A DNA stretch of 52,498 nt from Clostridiaceae bacterium (GTDB lineage: Bacteria > Bacillota > Clostridia > Oscillospirales > Acutalibacteraceae). The notes beneath the pieces were generated by a model, which was given only the letters and a program-made list of their open reading frames with translations, was not told the origin of the DNA and ran no database searches. Positions 16,686 to 24,442 of the stretch are shown piece after piece (within the stretch, counting starts at the first letter, position 1; every line of letters begins with the position of its first letter). The stretch is from NCBI GenBank assembly GCA_016296885.1, contig JAEDHT010000012.1, positions 1 through 52,498 of the forward strand, given 5' to 3'. The translations under genes and the position numbers were made by a program.

Positions 16686-16983
16686 TTATACAAATCTTCT
16701 CCGTTTCATATATTTTTCCCATATATCTATATCGCACACTCACACAAAAAGAATACTCTCCATCTGTTTCTACATTGATACCCTCATATTCTGCATCACC
16801 GCACTGTATAATAGCCTCTCTGACCGCCTGTTCACATTCTTTTTCAAAATTATTTGAAAGCAAATGAACCTCTGCCAATCTGCTGCCGATCTGTGGGTTA
16901 AATGCGAACGAGCCTTTTGCTATTGCTATGCAGTTATACACAGCTTTTCTTAGTTTTTCAGCATAATTTCCGTTATCTATCAT
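16678..16983 (-). CDS. gp25-like baseplate wedge protein
   Basis: This 101-residue protein is of the gp25/lysozyme-like wedge type (no lysozyme activity is implied). It has the typical N-terminal helix NYAEKLRKAVYNCIAIAKGS, followed by the conserved NPQIGSRLAEV pattern and a beta hairpin at the C-terminus. ATG 16983 is chosen because CAGGAGG lies seven bases upstream. It overlaps the preceding gene's stop as ATGA. The pairing with baseplate J downstream is the standard wedge order. Confidence 0.75.
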   Translation of the reverse strand: MIDNGNYAEKLRKAVYNCIAIAKGSFAFNPQIGSRLAEVHLLSNNFEKECEQAVREAIIQCGDAEYEGINVETDGEYSFCVSVRYRYMGKIYETEKICING

Positions 16984-17483
16984 TCTGTGTCCTCCTGTGG
17001 TGTGCATTTTCTCAAAAATACTTTATCACCTGCATGAAGCATATAAGATTTTAGATTGCCCTGATTTGCAAGGGTGATCTGAGTCAAATCATAGCCTGTC
17101 CTCTCGCAAAAGTGCCACAAATTCTCATCCTCTGTCACGTAATACACATCTGCTCTGCCGTTTTCCACATTATTCTGTTTTTTAAATTCAAAGCTATATT
17201 CTATGATATCAGGTGCTATTGATATAGTATAATCCAGCTTGATAAGCTTAGCCCAAAAGCTACCAAGCTCCGGCACACAAAGCACATTTGCCCTGCCATC
17301 CCTAATCAGGCTGTCCATCTCGGTTGCAAGCTTGCCACAATCACTCCCAAAAAGCTTTCCTCTCCCCACTATTATGGTATATTCATCATCACTTGTTCCT
17401 TTGTTAGCACTTTTATTTACACTGATGCTCTCAGGGTTGTATGGCATCTCAAATTCGCCAAATCTCATCAAATATGTATTCAT
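16980..17483 (-). CDS. LysM-domain phage baseplate/tail protein
   Basis: This 167-residue protein has a C-terminal LysM-like domain. YYVTEDENLWHFCERTGYDLTQITLANQG resembles the LysM pattern D-T-L-W-x-I-A-x-x-x-x-x, and it ends in AGDKVFLR. The N-terminal 100 residues resemble the small adaptor region of phage XkdP or gp53-like proteins. Such proteins join baseplate wedge and hub, or in Gram-positive phages lie between the tube and the baseplate. The start at ATG 17483 has the site AGGTGG upstream. The 3' end overlaps the gp25-like gene. Confidence 0.75.
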   Translation of the reverse strand: MNTYLMRFGEFEMPYNPESISVNKSANKGTSDDEYTIIVGRGKLFGSDCGKLATEMDSLIRDGRANVLCVPELGSFWAKLIKLDYTISIAPDIIEYSFEFKKQNNVENGRADVYYVTEDENLWHFCERTGYDLTQITLANQGNLKSYMLHAGDKVFLRKCTPQEDTE

Positions 17484-18211
17484 CCGCACACCACCTGCTT
17501 TCCTTTTGCATATATCTGTATATCATCCACTCGCCTGCGTGCCAAATCATACTTAATATCTGTGACATGACACCCTGTGTATATTACGTCATCAAATCCC
17601 AGAGTAAAATTATTTAGGTCATCTATATTATCAATTACATCAATAGGAAAGCTCTTTATCTCTATCACGTGCAACTGCATATTGGGATAAAAATTCACCG
17701 GCTCATTGCTCCACAGCTGATACAGGGGCTTAAAATTATTGTTTTCATACGAGTTTATATATCTGGCATCAAAAGACTTGCCATCTATAAACACCGTCAC
17801 GCTTACTTCTTCGTCTTCATATATATTATCTATAACCTCGCTAGTCTTGCACTTCACAGTCATCTCGCAAGTGAAAGCCAGTGCATCTGCATCATATTGC
17901 ACACTGCCGGAGGCTATGCTTATCAACCCCGAAACATTTTTTAACAGACATTCGCCTATCTCACTGGCAACAAGATGACATTCGTTTCCACCTGCATTTA
18001 CAGGAGTATATATCTTTAGCAAAAATGTCTCGTAGGAGTATAAGTCCGACTGAATAAACGTGTTTTTTATACCCACAGTGCATATTTTCTTGCTCACAGG
18101 CCTTTGCACTCTATGGGTTAGCATAGCCTGATTAAACTCTATCCCGCTTAATCTCGGATTAGTTCTCAGTATATTAAGCAGAACATCTGCCTTATCCGTA
18201 AAAATTGCCAT
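17480..18211 (-). CDS. Phage connector/tail-completion protein of unknown type (243 aa)
   Basis: This 243-residue protein sits between the head-connector genes and the LysM baseplate gene. The first half (ADVLLNILRTNPRLSG and a short helix-strand pattern) looks like tail-terminator/completion proteins. The second half is beta-rich (VTVFIDGKSF, FTLGFDDVIYTGCHV, RRRVDDIQIYAKG) and could be a tube-like or hub-like domain. I do not recognise a family with confidence. It is notable because it is the only gene in the position where sheath, tube and tape-measure genes normally lie. The start could be GTG 18220 or ATG 18211. Confidence 0.55.
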   Translation of the reverse strand: MAIFTDKADVLLNILRTNPRLSGIEFNQAMLTHRVQRPVSKKICTVGIKNTFIQSDLYSYETFLLKIYTPVNAGGNECHLVASEIGECLLKNVSGLISIASGSVQYDADALAFTCEMTVKCKTSEVIDNIYEDEEVSVTVFIDGKSFDARYINSYENNNFKPLYQLWSNEPVNFYPNMQLHVIEIKSFPIDVIDNIDDLNNFTLGFDDVIYTGCHVTDIKYDLARRRVDDIQIYAKGKQVVCG

Positions 18212-18557
18212 TGCTGTCACCGCCGTTCTTTTTGCTTAAAATCGCCCACACATACAAGGCCTCATCGCCACTAAGATATATCTCTGCCTTACGAATACAA
18301 TATTCCTCGTCATCAATAGTCACCACAGCAGATGAATCCATCTTGTCTAGCCTGAGGTCAGGCGGACCTACATAAGTGTAGCGTCCGCCATCTGCGATAC
18401 CTGCCTCAAGATATGCGTTGTCAATATATACTCTGTTTTTATATCTTAAAGGAGAAATAAAAGCCTTGCCCTCATATTTCTCACCATTATAACTAATCTG
18501 CACAGTTGTGCCGTATTTTTCAAAATTATGATGAATCCTCATTTTGTTTACACTCAT
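18192..18557 (-). CDS. Putative head-tail joining protein (121 aa)
   Basis: This 121-residue, beta-rich protein with a hydrophilic middle lies between the small helical connector gene and the 243-aa protein. That is where head-closure or stopper proteins (SPP1 gp16/XkdH type) are encoded. The sequence IHHNFEKYGTTVQISYNGEKYEG is compatible with the beta-barrel of such stoppers, but I have no diagnostic motif. The start overlaps the preceding gene's stop (TGATGA), and the 3' end overlaps the next gene. Confidence 0.6.
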   Translation of the reverse strand: MSVNKMRIHHNFEKYGTTVQISYNGEKYEGKAFISPLRYKNRVYIDNAYLEAGIADGGRYTYVGPPDLRLDKMDSSAVVTIDDEEYCIRKAEIYLSGDEALYVWAILSKKNGGDSNGNFYG

Positions 18558-18931
18558 CAGCCATCATACCTCACACTGCGAAAAGAAAACCTGCCCTCAT
18601 CCAACAAATCGCTGATAGATGCCTTAGCCTCTATCCACATATCATATGCATATTTGCAAGCATTGTCGTTCTTTGTGATGCTCACATCACCTGCCGAGAA
18701 GCTCTTATCCTCTCTTATGCCCATTAGCATCACATAATTGTAAAATGCAAGCATTGCACAAGCATCCTCCACTCGCACAGTATCTTCAGAGTTTAGATCC
18801 GTAGATTTCAGCATTGCCTTTATTTGTCGCAAGGATTTTAGACATATAGGTTGCCATTTTTCTCTGTCACTTTCATCTATATCGGCAAGCACCGAAAATC
18901 TGCTCAAAATATTGCTTAGCTTAATATTCAA
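18557..18931 (-). CDS. Putative head-tail connector adaptor (124 aa)
   Basis: This 124-residue, mostly helical protein (KLSNILSRFSVLADIDESDREKW and following) directly follows the capsid gene. That is where SPP1 gp15/HK97 gp6-type adaptors are found. The start is probably TTG 18931, since GGGAGG lies seven bases upstream. The longer reading starting at 18949 would overlap the capsid stop without a ribosome site. The assignment is by position and helical character only. Confidence 0.6.
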   Translation of the reverse strand: MNIKLSNILSRFSVLADIDESDREKWQPICLKSLRQIKAMLKSTDLNSEDTVRVEDACAMLAFYNYVMLMGIREDKSFSAGDVSITKNDNACKYAYDMWIEAKASISDLLDEGRFSFRSVRYDG

Positions 18932-18945
18932 GGCAGAGCCTCCCA

Positions 18946-19950
18946 TCAATAGCTCAAAATTTTAGATGCGTCTTTAAACACCTTAGCAAAACCTGCAATA
19001 CAGCTGATAGAAGCCCTCTCAAGCTGTCTGTCGATAAGCTTATCATATTCTGTGATTACATCACCTGCCTGCACCATTTCAAGAGCATAGTTGCTGTTAA
19101 GACCGATTATCTTATCGGCAGTCATATCAGGCACATGAATAAGCTTTGCACCAAGCGGGGTGATAAGCTCGCCTGTAGCATGGAAGTTAAGCCCTGCATT
19201 AGAGTCTTTCATCTCAGTGAGGCTGAGCAAGGATTTCACCATACCTGTAGGTGCAATAATTGTGTTTAGCTTGTATGGAGCAAGGCTTGTCCAGAGATCG
19301 AGAAGATCTGCATAAGACAACTCACTTGTGCCGTTCACTACATCAGCTGCATTGTTGTTGCCGTCACCATTTACAAGCACATTCACTGCATCGTTCAAAA
19401 GCATCTTGCCGATATATGCGCCTATCTGCTTCAATGTCACTGTGAAGAGGTCTAAGCTCTGAAACTTGAGTGCTTCATAAGAGCTTACAAGCATTCTGCC
19501 TCTTTTTCTAAGCTTGATAAGATTTTCCTGAGTATGTATCACTGTCTCCGGAATAACTGCACCCTCTGCAACATCTGCAAGAGATTTTTCATCATCTGTC
19601 GGAGTTGATGCAATGCTTCTGTAGTCCATGCTGTCTATCATAGTAGTACCTGCACAGATACTTGGAAGCACATTTTCAAATTCCATACCTGTTTTTACAG
19701 CTCGACAAATATATTCAGGGAATAGTGCTGCCGAAGAAGTGGTCTGGAAGAATTTTTCCACCACGTCTGCACCCTTGCCCGATACCTTAATATCAAATCG
19801 CTTCAACTGACGCTGGAAGGCATCCATGCCCTCAAGCGGTGTGTCGCAGTAGTTTTCAGATGGATCAAACTCCTCCAAAACCTGTGAAAAGCTCTTTCCA
19901 CCAATTTTATACATACCTTTTTCAAGATTTATATTCTCATATTTTCCCAT
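18946..19950 (-). CDS. Phage major capsid protein
   Basis: This 334-residue protein has the composition and position of an HK97-fold-like major capsid protein: after the decoration protein and before the connectors. Features are the N-terminal charged arm, the central LRKRGRMLVSSYEALKFQS helix region, and the beta segments LGAKLIHVPDM and AGDVITEYDKLIDRQLERAS near the C-terminus. The ribosome site AAAAGGAGA is strong. Expression should be high if the module is active. No frameshift is present. Confidence 0.8.
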   Translation of the reverse strand: MGKYENINLEKGMYKIGGKSFSQVLEEFDPSENYCDTPLEGMDAFQRQLKRFDIKVSGKGADVVEKFFQTTSSAALFPEYICRAVKTGMEFENVLPSICAGTTMIDSMDYRSIASTPTDDEKSLADVAEGAVIPETVIHTQENLIKLRKRGRMLVSSYEALKFQSLDLFTVTLKQIGAYIGKMLLNDAVNVLVNGDGNNNAADVVNGTSELSYADLLDLWTSLAPYKLNTIIAPTGMVKSLLSLTEMKDSNAGLNFHATGELITPLGAKLIHVPDMTADKIIGLNSNYALEMVQAGDVITEYDKLIDRQLERASISCIAGFAKVFKDASKILSY

Positions 19951-19987
19951 AATTTAATCTCCTTTTCAAAAATCCATAATAAAATTA

Positions 19988-20332
19988 TTAGCCAAAATAA
20001 ACTACAGCCTGTGATGAACCGGCATCATAATTTACCACAAGACAGCTTGTGCCACCTGTTGATGCATTCTCAAGCTTTCCGTCAGAGTTTACACAGAGTG
20101 AACATCTACCAAAGCTTGGTTGAGATGCCACATCAACCTTTTCAAAACCGCTTAACTTAACAGCTACAATACCATTGCTCACATTCACAGCGATACCATC
20201 AAAGGCATCACCGCCGGCGCATTTGCTCACTGAATCATTATCACTTACCTTTACAAAGTCGCCCTTCTGCACAGTGCCCGACTCCTTAAAGGTTACAATA
20301 TTTTCCATAATTCCTTTATAATCAATTTTCAT
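19988..20332 (-). CDS. Capsid decoration/stabilisation-like protein (114 aa)
   Basis: This 114-residue, beta-rich, Gly/Val-rich protein (VKVSDNDSVSKCAGGDAFDGIAV) is encoded between the prohead protease and the major capsid protein, the usual position of small capsid-stabilising or DUF2190-type proteins. A strong AAAGGAAG site lies upstream. The call is by context plus composition. Confidence 0.6.
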   Translation of the reverse strand: MKIDYKGIMENIVTFKESGTVQKGDFVKVSDNDSVSKCAGGDAFDGIAVNVSNGIVAVKLSGFEKVDVASQPSFGRCSLCVNSDGKLENASTGGTSCLVVNYDAGSSQAVVYFG

Positions 20333-20350
20333 TTTAAAGCTTCCTTTCTA

Positions 20351-21313
20351 TCAGATACTATATTTTGAATTGTCCAAAATGTTTTTCTTAGCCTTATTTT
20401 TATAGAGCTGTGGCACAGGCTTAATCTCGCCCTTTGCCTTTTTTTCAAAGCATTCGCACAGATTTTTTAACTCGCTTATGTCAAGCTTTTCGGCTGTTTT
20501 GCTGATTATCGCAGATAGCTCATCATTCACACAAGCCGCCGCTTTCACTGCACGTGTCACAAGCTCCTTTTTATATTCCTCAGCCAATTTATAGCTATTT
20601 TCCATAGACTTAATACTGTCATGGAGTTTGCGTGCCTCGTCTGCCGTCAGGCTCATTTGCTCGCCCTTGGCAAGGCTTTTCATTATCTCCTGCATATCTT
20701 TTTTACCTCCGTAGCTAAATGATTTTATCACGCCTGCACTTCTCTGTGCCGGCACCGCCACAAAAGACCATTCGTATGCATCGTATGGTTCTTCTATAAT
20801 GTGGTAGCATAGCTTTTTGTCATAATTTTTCCCTTTGATGTGGTTGCACTCTCCAAAAGACGCATCACAACCGCATATTGAGCAATATCTCTTTGAGGCA
20901 CTGCATCCTATGCTAACTTCCTTTTTGATTCCGCTGTCGATAGAGTTTATCAACTCTTCGTTACCATCCTTTGGTATATATGCCTTTGCTTTTAGTCGCA
21001 CCAGAGATTCACCTGCCAGATTACTCTCGCCCTCTACAGCCTCTGCGTGACATTCATATATCCTTGCCACCTGATTAGATGCCTTGGGATTGTGATCACA
21101 AATGCCTGTCTTACCCACAAACATTTGTGCAAGCTTTTCTATCGCATCAGACGAAAACTGCTCAAAATCTCTATCTATGTCATTGTCACACAGCACCACC
21201 GAAAAGGTGTACACCTCATCAGCTTTATATTCTCGTCTTGTATATTTGTTTATAAGCTTTATCTCGGTTTCGTCCGGTGTACCAAAAGGCACTATGTTCT
21301 CTTTGTTACTCAA
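20351..21313 (-). CDS. Prohead protease/scaffold-like protein with a Cys/His insertion
   Basis: This protein of about 320 residues combines an N-terminal prohead protease-like region with a C-terminal, helix-rich, lysine-rich part that could be the scaffold. The protease half includes the segments VGKTGICDHNPK and KEVSIGCSASKRY, plausibly bearing the catalytic His and Ser. Between them and the scaffold lies a compact Cys/His cluster, CSICGCDASFGECNHIKG, which is probably a zinc-binding insertion. The start is probably TTG 21313, eight bases after GGAGG. The gene overlaps the portal stop by eight bases, so translation is coupled. Confidence 0.75.
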   Translation of the reverse strand: MSNKENIVPFGTPDETEIKLINKYTRREYKADEVYTFSVVLCDNDIDRDFEQFSSDAIEKLAQMFVGKTGICDHNPKASNQVARIYECHAEAVEGESNLAGESLVRLKAKAYIPKDGNEELINSIDSGIKKEVSIGCSASKRYCSICGCDASFGECNHIKGKNYDKKLCYHIIEEPYDAYEWSFVAVPAQRSAGVIKSFSYGGKKDMQEIMKSLAKGEQMSLTADEARKLHDSIKSMENSYKLAEEYKKELVTRAVKAAACVNDELSAIISKTAEKLDISELKNLCECFEKKAKGEIKPVPQLYKNKAKKNILDNSKYSI

Positions 21314-22463
21314 CTTTTCCACCTCCGTCTATCTTCATTTCCAAAAGCTTAGCTTGGGCATTGGTATATCTTGCATTGGCAAGCTCCACCTCATCCTGAA
21401 GATTGATATTGCCCCACTGCACCTCAAAATCAGCCACATAGCCACGACTTATGAGATAAGCACTGCATATTTTTGATATCACAGGCGTAAGCAAACTGCG
21501 ATAATACTCCAGCTCGCTTGTGAGTATATCTGCCTGCTGTGAAGACATTCTCTCCGTAGTGGACCATGATAATCCCAACAAAAACGGAGGTATAGATAGC
21601 TTTGCCACAATCTGCTCCAGCATCTGTCTCACAGGCACCTCACTGCTCAGCACCTCGCCATCAGCGCCAATTACCTTTATGCTAACATCACCGGCAGCGA
21701 TAAAATCAGATACTCCACTACCCTTAGACATCGCCTTGCTCCATTCGTCAGCAATTTTGCAGATATCCGATGCAGCATTTCTTTCGTTTTCCGGCGACGG
21801 ATGATAAGTGATAGCATAGCGAACATTTCCGGCACGCTCCCAGTTGACACCAATAGTATTGTATATCTTAAGGAGTATATCGCACACAAAAGGCAAACCG
21901 CCTATAAGTGAAGTACCATAAACATTGCCCTTTTTAGGATTAAGAGCAGTCACACACACTAGTTCCTGTCTGCTAACAGGCTCTGCACCACCCACTCCCT
22001 TAACGCATACCTTCATATCCATTTGTGAACCATCGCTAACAAGCATCACATCATCAAGGTAAGCATTATATAGTCCAAATACATCTCCGTTATCATCAGC
22101 GACAATCTCGCCCACAGCAGTGCCATAGGTGAGCATACTATCCAGATATGCACTCACAAACGATTTAATGTCCCTACTGCTTGCGCCCACAGGCATATTA
22201 TTAAGAAAGCGATTAAGCTCCTTTTCGAGCTTAGTGTTTTCGCACTTAACAGAAAAATCGCACGTAAGCCTTATTATCTTTTCAATAGCCGCATCTATAA
22301 TCGGCACAGCCTCTCTTATAGACTCATAAAGCCTTATTTGGGAGTGACTAAGCGGTGAATACTCATTTATAAACGAAAACGGGTGTTTAAACATCCTTGA
22401 TGCAACTGTCTGCACACCGCCCAAGGTTCTTTTTTTCTTTTTTCTCTTATCTAAGATACCCAT
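21306..22463 (-). CDS. Phage portal protein
   Basis: This 385-residue protein follows terL and precedes the protease, as portal proteins do. It has the portal-like stem-wing pattern, with the conserved LDSMLTYGTAVGEIV segment and SIPPFLLGLSWSTTERMS near the C-terminus. The N-terminus has a basic KKKKRTLGG patch. The upstream 113 bases hold a 15-codon open frame (ATG near 22522) behind TAGGGGG, whose stop lies a few bases before the portal ATG. That could provide translational coupling, because the portal itself has a weak ribosome site. Confidence 0.85.
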   Translation of the reverse strand: MGILDKRKKKKRTLGGVQTVASRMFKHPFSFINEYSPLSHSQIRLYESIREAVPIIDAAIEKIIRLTCDFSVKCENTKLEKELNRFLNNMPVGASSRDIKSFVSAYLDSMLTYGTAVGEIVADDNGDVFGLYNAYLDDVMLVSDGSQMDMKVCVKGVGGAEPVSRQELVCVTALNPKKGNVYGTSLIGGLPFVCDILLKIYNTIGVNWERAGNVRYAITYHPSPENERNAASDICKIADEWSKAMSKGSGVSDFIAAGDVSIKVIGADGEVLSSEVPVRQMLEQIVAKLSIPPFLLGLSWSTTERMSSQQADILTSELEYYRSLLTPVISKICSAYLISRGYVADFEVQWGNINLQDEVELANARYTNAQAKLLEMKIDGGGKVE

Positions 22464-22576
22464 ACGCTATCAGCCACACGACACAGTCACACACAGGCTG
22501 TATATCGTTCCTTTCATAAAATTATGTAGCCCCCTAATTATTTTTTGAAAACACGTCTGAGCAATTTAGCTCAATA

Positions 22577-23821
22577 TTATCTTTTAACACTTGCGACCAC
22601 AAAGCCGCCGTCATTATTTCCGAGCAATGTAGATACAAAATAACGGATATCATCCATTGCATGGTCATTCTCTTTTACGGGCGAGTCTTTACCACTGCCG
22701 TCCCAGCGATAAAGACCAAATTCACGCATAGAATCCGCACAGGTGTTGCATATCTTTATCTTGCCCTGTTTTAGGGCGGTTGCAGTCTTGCGTATCCCGT
22801 CTGTCACATTGTTTTTTGCAGGTATCACATTAAAGTCGCCATGCCTTTTTATTACCTCGATAAAGCTTGCCGCCGATGGATCCACAGTTATTTTACTGAT
22901 TCTCAAGCCGTCTGTAAGCTCCATCAGTGCCTTATAATGCTCCTCGTCGGTTTTCATATAACCCTCACTGCGTGATGCAAAGTAATATTCCTTGATACGA
23001 TACCACACATCACCCATCCTGCCCCATAGTCCAAACGACGCAGGATTGACAGTGCCATAGTCGCACGAAACCGCATATTCATCGAACACCCCATCAGGCA
23101 CATCACAAAACGCACCCTCAACCATAAATGGATACACAGCTCCTTCGGCTGCCACCCACTTACCTTCCACAAATCTCTGATAAAAGCTTCCGCTATACAT
23201 CATCTTATATCTGCCTATAAGCTCTGGAGTCAGGGAAGGATTATCCTCCATGCGAAAATGCAGATACAAGGCGTTTTTGCTTTTGCACTTTAATATCCAT
23301 TCATTGTGAAACCAATGCTGAGGGTATTCGGGATTGCAGTTGAACCAAAACTTAGAACCCACCACCGAGCATCTTGCCAGTGCTTGCTCCACAAAAGACC
23401 TAGGCATCAGCGCCACTTCGTCAAACAGAACACCTGCGAGGGTCATACCCTGTATCAAAGCCGCCGAGGATTCGTCCTTGCCGCCAAAGAGAAAAAACCT
23501 ATTGGTTCTGCCATCCTTGTGAATTATGATAAGATTTTCACTTGCCTTAAACTCACACTCAAAGCCAAGCTCAGCAAGTATTGGCATAAGCGGTGTAACC
23601 ACGTTACGCTTAAGCGAGCGAATCGTCTTTCCGCATATCGCAAAGCTCATATTTTCAAAGTCATAAAAGCTCCACGCTATAAAGGAAATTCCCATGCAGA
23701 TCGTCTTGCCACTTCGTACAGCACCGTCGCAGATTATAGCATCCATATTTCGATCCTTGCTCTGCTTACACCACCAGCACAGCACCCTAAGCTGTTTTGG
23801 GGAGAAAGTTTTAAAATTCAT
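22577..23821 (-). CDS. Terminase large subunit (PBSX/phage type)
   Basis: This 414-residue protein is the ATP-driven DNA packaging motor and nuclease. The Walker A region appears as DGAVRSGKTICMGI near residue 35. The Walker B equivalent is GVLFDEVALMPRS, and the C-terminal nuclease-like part has VSCDYGTVNPASFG. The protein is full-length for this family (about 410-430 residues). It follows terS with only two bases between them and has the ribosome site AAGGTGATG. Confidence 0.93.
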   Translation of the reverse strand: MNFKTFSPKQLRVLCWWCKQSKDRNMDAIICDGAVRSGKTICMGISFIAWSFYDFENMSFAICGKTIRSLKRNVVTPLMPILAELGFECEFKASENLIIIHKDGRTNRFFLFGGKDESSAALIQGMTLAGVLFDEVALMPRSFVEQALARCSVVGSKFWFNCNPEYPQHWFHNEWILKCKSKNALYLHFRMEDNPSLTPELIGRYKMMYSGSFYQRFVEGKWVAAEGAVYPFMVEGAFCDVPDGVFDEYAVSCDYGTVNPASFGLWGRMGDVWYRIKEYYFASRSEGYMKTDEEHYKALMELTDGLRISKITVDPSAASFIEVIKRHGDFNVIPAKNNVTDGIRKTATALKQGKIKICNTCADSMREFGLYRWDGSGKDSPVKENDHAMDDIRYFVSTLLGNNDGGFVVASVKR

Positions 23822-23823
23822 GC

Positions 23824-24327
23824 TTACTCATCATCACCTTGTGATTTTCTGAGTGCAAGTGAGCTTTGTTCCAACGCCTTATAAAAAGGTATCGCAACCT
23901 GCGAATTATCTTCACACACAACCCCCAGCTTTTCGAGAGCTTTCACCCTATCCGCAAACTTACATTCTATGGTGCCGTCTTTAGTTTTCTTAAACTCTGT
24001 CACATTGCATAGGTCCAGCTCATCCAGATTCACATCCTCAGGGTCTGCCGAAAGCACCAATCTCAGTGCATCGCCGATACCACCAAAAGCAAGCATTTCC
24101 AGCCCGCATATCATTCGCACCTTAGCTGTTCTCATTCGTGACGATGCTATTTTGTCTATGTGGTCTAGTATTTCAGAGTTGCCAAGCAGTTTCTCTGCCA
24201 CAATATCGGGGTTTCTCTTATACCCTGCCTTTGCAGCCGCCTTTGTTCCACTGCCTGTGGTTACATACAAACTGCAAAACAACATTTCCTTTTCGCTCAG
24301 CCCCGAAGTATTTTTTGATACCAGAAT
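23824..24327 (-). CDS. Terminase small subunit, probably starting at a non-AUG codon
   Basis: This small terminase has an N-terminal helix-turn-helix type DNA-binding start. The sequence LSEKEMLFCSLYVTTGSGTKAAAKAGYKRN is the family pattern for phage TerS recognition domains. The only in-frame ATG (24285) lies inside this motif, so translation must start earlier. An AGGAGGG ribosome site eight bases before ATT 24327 (or eleven before CTG 24324) and an in-frame stop at about 24348-24346 bracket the start. ATT or CTG initiation is inferred. The alternative is that the original ATG has mutated. It is the first gene of the phage block. Confidence 0.7.
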   Translation of the reverse strand: MLVSKNTSGLSEKEMLFCSLYVTTGSGTKAAAKAGYKRNPDIVAEKLLGNSEILDHIDKIASSRMRTAKVRMICGLEMLAFGGIGDALRLVLSADPEDVNLDELDLCNVTEFKKTKDGTIECKFADRVKALEKLGVVCEDNSQVAIPFYKALEQSSLALRKSQGDDE

Positions 24328-24351
24328 ACTTTTTACCCTCCTTGTCTAATT

Positions 24352-24369
24352 TTGAAAAGCGCTTCTCAA
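24352..24369. promoter_or_regulatory. 18-bp palindrome, candidate operator in front of terS
   Basis: TTGAAAAGC-GCTTCTCAA reads as a near-perfect inverted repeat with a CG centre (one mismatch pair), similar in shape to LacI-family and catabolite-responsive (cre) sites. It lies about 25 bases upstream of the terS start and directly downstream of the terminator of the preceding gene. It is therefore the only obvious control signal in the region that opens the phage block. I could not identify a good promoter here. Confidence 0.5.
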
Positions 24370-24377
24370 TAAACAGC

Positions 24378-24417
24378 AAAAAAAACCCCCTATTTCGATA
24401 AAATTATCGAAATAGGG
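24378..24417 (-). terminator. Intrinsic terminator of the 24443 gene
   Basis: On the minus strand, CCCTATTTCGATAA pairs with TTATCGAAATAGGG, a 14-bp perfect stem (24388-24417), followed by GGTTTTTTTT. It separates the acidic membrane-protein gene from the phage block. Confidence 0.9.
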
Positions 24418-24442
24418 AAAATTTTCTTTAAATATTTTATTT

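Noticed and set aside
12600..24400. Attachment sites or integrase for the phage block
   Set aside because: No integrase gene, no tRNA at either end and no direct repeat that I can see flanks the block.
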